Part shown: one piece after another, positions 59,947 to 64,000 of the stretch
Position numbering within the stretch: the stretch's first letter is position 1
How the letters are laid out: each line of letters starts with the position of its first letter
Assembly: GCA_050011815.1 (NCBI GenBank)
Contig: JBEKIJ010000016.1
Coordinates: 1 to 64,000, forward strand
Source of the DNA: Chersky-840 sp050011815
GTDB taxonomy: Bacteria; Actinomycetota; Acidimicrobiia; Acidimicrobiales; UBA8190
Length of the DNA stretch: 64,000 nucleotides
Direction: 5' to 3'
Notes under the pieces: generated by a model
Databases searched by the model: none
Seen by the model: the letters and a program-made list of their open reading frames with translations, nothing else
What the model was told of the DNA's origin: nothing
Made by a program: the position numbers and the translations under genes

Positions 59947-61436
59947 CCCGTACTCGGCAACGGCTGCCAGTCGTTCACGACGACCCAGCACACTCCCTGG
60001 GGTATGTGGTTCATGGGGAACTTGCACTGGCTCGACGGGGGAGAGTTGGTGTGCAACCTCACGATCCGGTACTGGGTCGGACCGTAGAACTTGTTCGGCC
60101 CGTAGGTCAGAACCGGGGAGTACCCACCGGAGAAGTTGGAGATCTTTGCCATCGCCGCGTCGAACGTCCGTCGATCCAAATGCGGCCCGGCGGCTGTGGC
60201 GGCGGCGGCGAAGAGACGGATCTCCTGGCACCAGCCTTGCACCGGCCCCTGTTCTTCGAGGAAGAAGCTCTGGTTCCCCGGCGGGATCTGTGGGTAGGCC
60301 TTGTGCCATGCCGTGAAGCAGCTGCGCACACCGGGGTCGTAGCCCCCTTCTGACTCAGGGCGAGTGTCGTCGATACCGCCCAGCGTTTCAGTGGTCAGGC
60401 CTTCTTGGCCATCGAGGGCCTTCTCGTAGGGGAAGGGGAGGAGCCCGAGTGCTGATTCGATGGAGTCTTCGTAGTCCGACAACAACAACTTGGGGAACCA
60501 CTGCTGCTGGGTCTCCGCCGCCAACACAGGGAAGAAGACGTTGAACGGAATGAGAGGGATCACCGAGGTGACGCCGTCGGAACGCAACTGCTGGACGACG
60601 AGCGGTGCCTGGGAGTCGGTGGAGGCCGTGTCGGATGGGTCCGAGGCGATGGTCTTGACGATCGGGGCGATTCCCGCCCGTCTGAGATCGGGCAGGAGAT
60701 ACTGATTGAGGGCAATCTCATCGCTCGCCCGGTCTCCGGCGATCACCCCCACCTTGATGTTGTTCCCGATGAGCCCGGCGCTCAGTCCCCAGCCGACGGT
60801 GGCCTGCAGGATGGCGGCGTCGTCGGGACCCGTCCACCACAGGTAGGGCGAGCCCTCCTGGGTCCAATTGGTCACCGTGGTCCACTGACTGAGAAGGGGT
60901 GTGTGGCCTTCCTGGGTGATGCAGAGCTGGTTGTCGCCCGTCCAGGTCCCGACGCCGTCGAGCACAGCGAAGGCAGGGGAGCCGCCGTCGGTCCAGTCCT
61001 TGCACAGCGCTCGCATCTGGGCTTCGTTGGTGGGGTCGAAATTGACGATCTCCGCATCGATCTTCCGGCCGTCGATGCCACCGGCGTCGTTGATCAATTT
61101 GACGAAGAGCTTGATCCCCTTGTCTTGCTCGCTGTACTCGATGTCTCCTGCGAAACCGAAGCTCGAGGCCAGCGACGAAAGGTTGGACACCGGGAAGACG
61201 ACTCTGATGCTTTGCGCGGTGACCCCGGCGGCGCTGGTGCTGGCATGCACGGGGGTCACCACGGTGTCGGGGGTCGCTGAGCCCTTGCCCTTGGCGGGGG
61301 AACCGGCCCCGACCGCGAAGGCGACGGCGATGACGAGAACGACTACCACCACCAACGAGACGATCTGCACAGTCCCAGACCGTCGGCGGAACCGACGCCA
61401 TGATCGCCCCAGTCGTCCACTGCCCCCGCCTGCCAT
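59943..61436 (-). CDS. Membrane-anchored solute-binding protein (leucine-binding-protein type I)
   Basis: The 497-residue protein has a basic N-terminus, one membrane helix (~25-45), and a type I periplasmic-binding fold: IRVVFPVSNLSSLASSFGFAG, GIKLFVKLINDAGGIDGRKI, VGVIAGDRAS and others. Family members bind branched-chain amino acids, amides or other small ligands for ABC uptake or receptors. No permease or ATPase is beside it. A strong ribosome site (AGGGAGGGAC) precedes ATG 61436. It overlaps the GH13 gene, which is unusual for this family. Confidence 0.8.
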   Translation of the reverse strand: MAGGGSGRLGRSWRRFRRRSGTVQIVSLVVVVVLVIAVAFAVGAGSPAKGKGSATPDTVVTPVHASTSAAGVTAQSIRVVFPVSNLSSLASSFGFAGDIEYSEQDKGIKLFVKLINDAGGIDGRKIDAEIVNFDPTNEAQMRALCKDWTDGGSPAFAVLDGVGTWTGDNQLCITQEGHTPLLSQWTTVTNWTQEGSPYLWWTGPDDAAILQATVGWGLSAGLIGNNIKVGVIAGDRASDEIALNQYLLPDLRRAGIAPIVKTIASDPSDTASTDSQAPLVVQQLRSDGVTSVIPLIPFNVFFPVLAAETQQQWFPKLLLSDYEDSIESALGLLPFPYEKALDGQEGLTTETLGGIDDTRPESEGGYDPGVRSCFTAWHKAYPQIPPGNQSFFLEEQGPVQGWCQEIRLFAAAATAAGPHLDRRTFDAAMAKISNFSGGYSPVLTYGPNKFYGPTQYRIVRLHTNSPPSSQCKFPMNHIPQGVCWVVVNDWQPLPSTG

Positions 61437-61847
61437 GTCCCTCCCTTGAACTTGGCACCTTCGTCCGCCCAACATAGGCGTTGGTCTGGGCGAGGACGAC
61501 TCGGTGTTCCAGTGTCCGGTAGGGAACCGCCACAGTTGTCCGCCCGGCGTGACCACGACAGCGCACCTCCTCACCGACGCTCGGCGATATCGGTGTCGCA
61601 GGGGATATCGGGGTCACACGGGTGACGGGCGAGACCGCCTCACGGTTGGTCATCGATGGGACGCAGCGATGCGTCGTGCCCGGAAGGTCCGCCCATGAGG
61701 GCTTTCGGGCGTGGGACAGGACGACGGTGTCATCAATATTTGTGTTGCTCGCTCGCGCGACAATCTGATAGTCCAGGAGTTCAGCCAAGATGCGTCGCCG
61801 TAGCGGGTAGGGCGTTCGTGGTCCTGCCCTGCAGGGGGTGGAGGGAA
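61437..61847. other. Divergent intergenic region before the solute-binding and Asp-box genes
   Basis: The 411-base region holds the candidate regulatory repeats at 61586-61626 and an AT-richer stretch at 61735-61775 (TCATCAATATTTGTG) that may contain the + strand promoter. Frames on both strands are open here by chance; none has support. Confidence 0.45.
61586..61626. promoter_or_regulatory. Direct repeats and palindrome in the divergent promoter region
   Basis: GATATCGGTGTC (61586-61597) and GATATCGGGGTC (61604-61615) are direct repeats 18 bases apart, and GTCAC-ACGG-GTGAC (61613-61626) is a palindrome overlapping the second. Position between divergent genes suggests a regulator site controlling the solute-binding/GH13 and Asp-box genes together. 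Confidence 0.45.
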
Positions 61848-63242
61848 GTGAGCCCAGCACGACTGAGTCGGCGTACCAAGAGCCGCCGTACACGCTCGGT
61901 ATTGACTGGTTCTCTATTGGTTGTCTCGGTGCTCGTGGTCGCCACGTCCGCCACGTCCGCCTCGGCCTTCGCCAACCCCGAATGGTCGACGAGCGTGAAC
62001 CCCATCTCGGTGGGCCCGATCACGAACATCAGCGAACCGTGTACGGGCCAGAACGCGGAAGTGGAACAAGCCATCGATCCCGCGGGCGCCCGCGACGTGT
62101 ACGACGCATGGATGGGCTGTCAGGGAATCGGATTTGCGTACTCGACGAACAGGGGTGCCAGCTTCTCGACGCCCGTCCAGCTTCCCCGCAGTGACGGTAC
62201 CTCCGATGACCCGAGTGTGGCCGTAGGCCCCACGGGAACCGTGTACGTCGCGTTCATGGTGTCGGTGGGAGACCAAAGCTATCCCGTCGTCGATGCTTCT
62301 TTTAACCACGGCGCCTCGTTCCCGCAGGTCACGTCCATCATCCCCACGGATCCCGAGAACTTTGGCGACAGCCCGAACCTCGCCGTCGGCCCCGACGGCA
62401 CCCTGTACATCACCTGGGCCTACGGACCCTCGAACGATTCCGTCATCCTTCGGTGCAAGAAGAACGGCAGTTGTTCGTTCTCGAGCGGTGAGTTGAATGT
62501 GGTGATTCAGAAGTCGACCGACAGCGGCAGGACGTTCAGCACCATGGTGTCGGTCAACCCCGACTACCCGGTGGGGGGTGCTGACAACGGACCGATCGTC
62601 GTGGGTCCCGAGGGTCAGCTGGACGTCCTGTACCAGCGGTATCCGACGAACCCCAAGACCCTGGCACTGAGCCCGGCCCAGAACTACTTCACGTCGTCGG
62701 ACAACGGAGGTGCGACCTGGTCGACGCCCGTGGTCGTCGGGCCCGACGCGGGGACGATGTCCCTGGGGGAGTGGTGGAACGAACCCGGTCTGGGGATCGA
62801 CAGCGCCGGCAATCTCTATGCGGCCTGGGACACCCAGGGAAAGACCTCGAGCCGGGAACGGATCGACACCGGGTGGCTGTCGTACTCCGAGGACGGGGGG
62901 GCCCAGTGGTCGCGGCCCGTCCAGGCCCCTTCGAACAAGAAGAACTACCCGCACATCATGGAGGTCATCGGCGCCGGGCCCGGGCAGGCCTATGCGGGAT
63001 GGCTCTCCGACGACAGCCCTCGGGGCTATTCCCTCTATGTCCGCCCCTTCTCGATCACCAGCGGATGGCTCGCCCGGCCCCGTCGGATCTCCGAGTTGTT
63101 CGGGAGTCGAAGCGTGTGGCCCGGTGACACCTTCGGTCTGTCGATCTTCGACTCGGACCATCTGATCACGACCTGGGGAAGTGCGGCGACCAACCGCAAG
63201 GATTCCGCCATCTACGCAGCCGAGGAGACCATGGCGTCGTAG
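61848..63242 (+). CDS. Secreted Asp-box (BNR) repeat protein, sialidase-like fold
   Basis: The 464-residue protein has a signal peptide (~1-36, ending in SASA-FANP) and at least four Asp-box-like motifs: YSTNRGASF, KSTDSGRTF, SSDNGGATW and YSEDGGAQW, each followed by ST/SR-P-V. This is the beta-propeller of sialidases and related secreted proteins. The arginine triad of a true sialidase is not evident, so catalysis is unclear. The start GTG 61848 is close to GGAGGG (spacing 2); GTG 61818 is an alternative. It is divergent from the solute-binding protein. Confidence 0.75.
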   Translation: MSPARLSRRTKSRRTRSVLTGSLLVVSVLVVATSATSASAFANPEWSTSVNPISVGPITNISEPCTGQNAEVEQAIDPAGARDVYDAWMGCQGIGFAYSTNRGASFSTPVQLPRSDGTSDDPSVAVGPTGTVYVAFMVSVGDQSYPVVDASFNHGASFPQVTSIIPTDPENFGDSPNLAVGPDGTLYITWAYGPSNDSVILRCKKNGSCSFSSGELNVVIQKSTDSGRTFSTMVSVNPDYPVGGADNGPIVVGPEGQLDVLYQRYPTNPKTLALSPAQNYFTSSDNGGATWSTPVVVGPDAGTMSLGEWWNEPGLGIDSAGNLYAAWDTQGKTSSRERIDTGWLSYSEDGGAQWSRPVQAPSNKKNYPHIMEVIGAGPGQAYAGWLSDDSPRGYSLYVRPFSITSGWLARPRRISELFGSRSVWPGDTFGLSIFDSDHLITTWGSAATNRKDSAIYAAEETMAS

Positions 63243-63264
63243 GCGAGCGAGCCCTCGCCCATCG

Positions 63265-64000
63265 TCATTCGTTCTGGGGAGCGATGACCGTTTCGCCATA
63301 GTGCTGAAGGGTCTCGAGGGCGTGTGCCAGGGAGTCGCCCGGCACGCCGATGTGACCCCAGGTCACGCCGAGCCGGGTGAGCTCCTCCAGGCCGGCTCGG
63401 TGCGCATCGGGATCGAATGCGCGGCTGCCCGGCGGGCCCCCTTGGGGTGTCCCGAAGGCGACGTCGATGGCGGCGCGATCCCGTCCGGCTTCGTCGACGA
63501 AGATCCACAACTCATCGAGCATCCTCGCCAGGTCCGCCACTGTCTCGAGTGACGGCGTCTTCGTCGTCTGCGACACGCTGCGGGGCGCGGGGAACGGGGT
63601 CCAGCCGTCGCCATAGAGCGCCACCCGGCGCCGAGAACGCCGGCTGTTCCCCCCGATCCACAGAGGGGGCCGCGTGGTCGGCTTGGGGTTGACGGCCAGG
63701 CCGGCGGCGGAGATCCCGTCGCCCTCAAAGGTGAAGTCGTCATCGGACCACACGCCGCGAATGACCTCGACCGCCTGGTCGAACAGCGCGTTGCGCTGCT
63801 CGAAATCGATCCCGAGGGCTCGGTACTCCCCCCGGAGGTACCCGGTCGCCACCGCGAGGGTGAATCGTCCCTCCGACAGCACGTCGAGCGTCGCCACCAT
63901 CTTCGCCACGATGAGGGGGTGGCGATAGGGGAGCACGACGATGTTGGGAATGAGTCGGAGCCGTTCGGTCGCGGCCGCGCAGAAGGCCAGTGCCACAAAG
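63265..64000 (-). CDS. Luciferase-like (LLM) F420-dependent oxidoreductase, 5' end outside window
   Basis: The 245 residues up to the window edge match the C-terminal two thirds of LLM-class oxidoreductases: VALAFCAAATERLRLIPNIVVLPYRHPLIVAKMVATLDVLSEGRF and GYLRGEYRALGIDF, then PPLWIGGNS. The frame continues beyond base 64000 (the codon before GTG 63996 is Phe, as in DPFVALAF), so the true start lies outside. Such enzymes use F420 or FMN; the cofactor is inferred from the actinobacterial setting. The stop is 22 bases from the convergent Asp-box gene. Confidence 0.83.
   Translation of the reverse strand, partial: FVALAFCAAATERLRLIPNIVVLPYRHPLIVAKMVATLDVLSEGRFTLAVATGYLRGEYRALGIDFEQRNALFDQAVEVIRGVWSDDDFTFEGDGISAAGLAVNPKPTTRPPLWIGGNSRRSRRRVALYGDGWTPFPAPRSVSQTTKTPSLETVADLARMLDELWIFVDEAGRDRAAIDVAFGTPQGGPPGSRAFDPDAHRAGLEELTRLGVTWGHIGVPGDSLAHALETLQHYGETVIAPQNE

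Noticed and set aside
1..64000. tRNA or rRNA genes, riboswitch
   Set aside because: I looked for T-loop-like GGTTCGAATC motifs and 16S/23S conserved stretches and found none. Near the riboflavin synthase gene I saw no FMN-riboswitch-like sequence.

Overview
The window is a very GC-rich chromosomal segment. Genes are tightly packed, many share 4-base ATGA/GTGA overlaps, and GTG starts are common. The gene content points to an actinobacterium: a tandem WYL pair of PafBC type, an F420-type luciferase-like oxidoreductase, a PccB/AccD-type carboxyltransferase, P450s (one with its own 3Fe-4S ferredoxin), a DUF2236 protein and a DUF2510 protein. I would guess the class Acidimicrobiia, but that is inference; there is no rRNA or housekeeping marker to prove it. 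I saw no tRNA, rRNA, CRISPR array, insertion sequence or prophage.

Layout. 1-1.6 kb: two nearly identical type IV prepilin genes in tandem, each followed by the same perfect hairpin terminator. 1.6-8.9 kb: FtsH-like membrane protease, carboxyltransferase, zinc alcohol dehydrogenase, a flippase-like membrane protein, a lipoprotein and a CtaG-like protein. 9-12.3 kb: PafB/PafC-like WYL regulators, then a lone MobF-type relaxase domain. 12.3-16.4 kb: archaeal-type riboflavin synthase, a BsaP-like zinc ribbon and a TetR regulator, divergent from a DrrAB-type ABC exporter. 16.4-20.8 kb: small unknowns and a four-gene operon of tandem YbjQ-like (DUF74-type) proteins. 20.8-27.9 kb: DinB-like protein, AlkA-type glycosylase, a GH13 alpha-glucosidase, SDR, biotin synthase, acyl-CoA dehydrogenase and an MBL-fold hydrolase.

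28-36 kb is a signalling block. Two response regulators on the + strand converge on an opposite-strand operon encoding a response regulator fused to a class III nucleotidyl cyclase, a LolD/MacB-type ABC ATPase without a permease, and a membrane histidine kinase. A carotenoid-dehydrogenase-like flavoprotein and a cyclic-nucleotide-binding protein lie just upstream, so a candidate maker and a candidate sensor of a cyclic nucleotide sit together. 36-39.6 kb: P450, enoyl-CoA hydratase, MpaB/DUF2236 protein. 39.7-46.6 kb: two GGDEF-EAL proteins (one with an intact cyclase motif, one degenerate) flank a two-gene unit of a GNAT/autoinducer-synthase-like protein and a divergent SpeD-like protein behind a strong palindrome. 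46.7-53.8 kb: P450 plus ferredoxin, secreted S15/CocE-type hydrolase, DUF4232 protein, PhyH-type dioxygenase and a glycine-rich lipoprotein. 53.8-64 kb: mainly membrane and exported proteins: a polytopic membrane protein, a DUF2510 protein with duplicated C-terminal domains, a glutamic (G1) peptidase, a solute-binding protein overlapping a second GH13 enzyme, an Asp-box (sialidase-fold) secreted protein, and a luciferase-like oxidoreductase cut by the window end.

The most interesting candidates are the SpeD-like/GNAT pair, the cyclase-REC/kinase/ABC operon with a nearby cNMP sensor, the six-domain YbjQ operon, the stand-alone relaxase and the archaeal-type riboflavin synthase.
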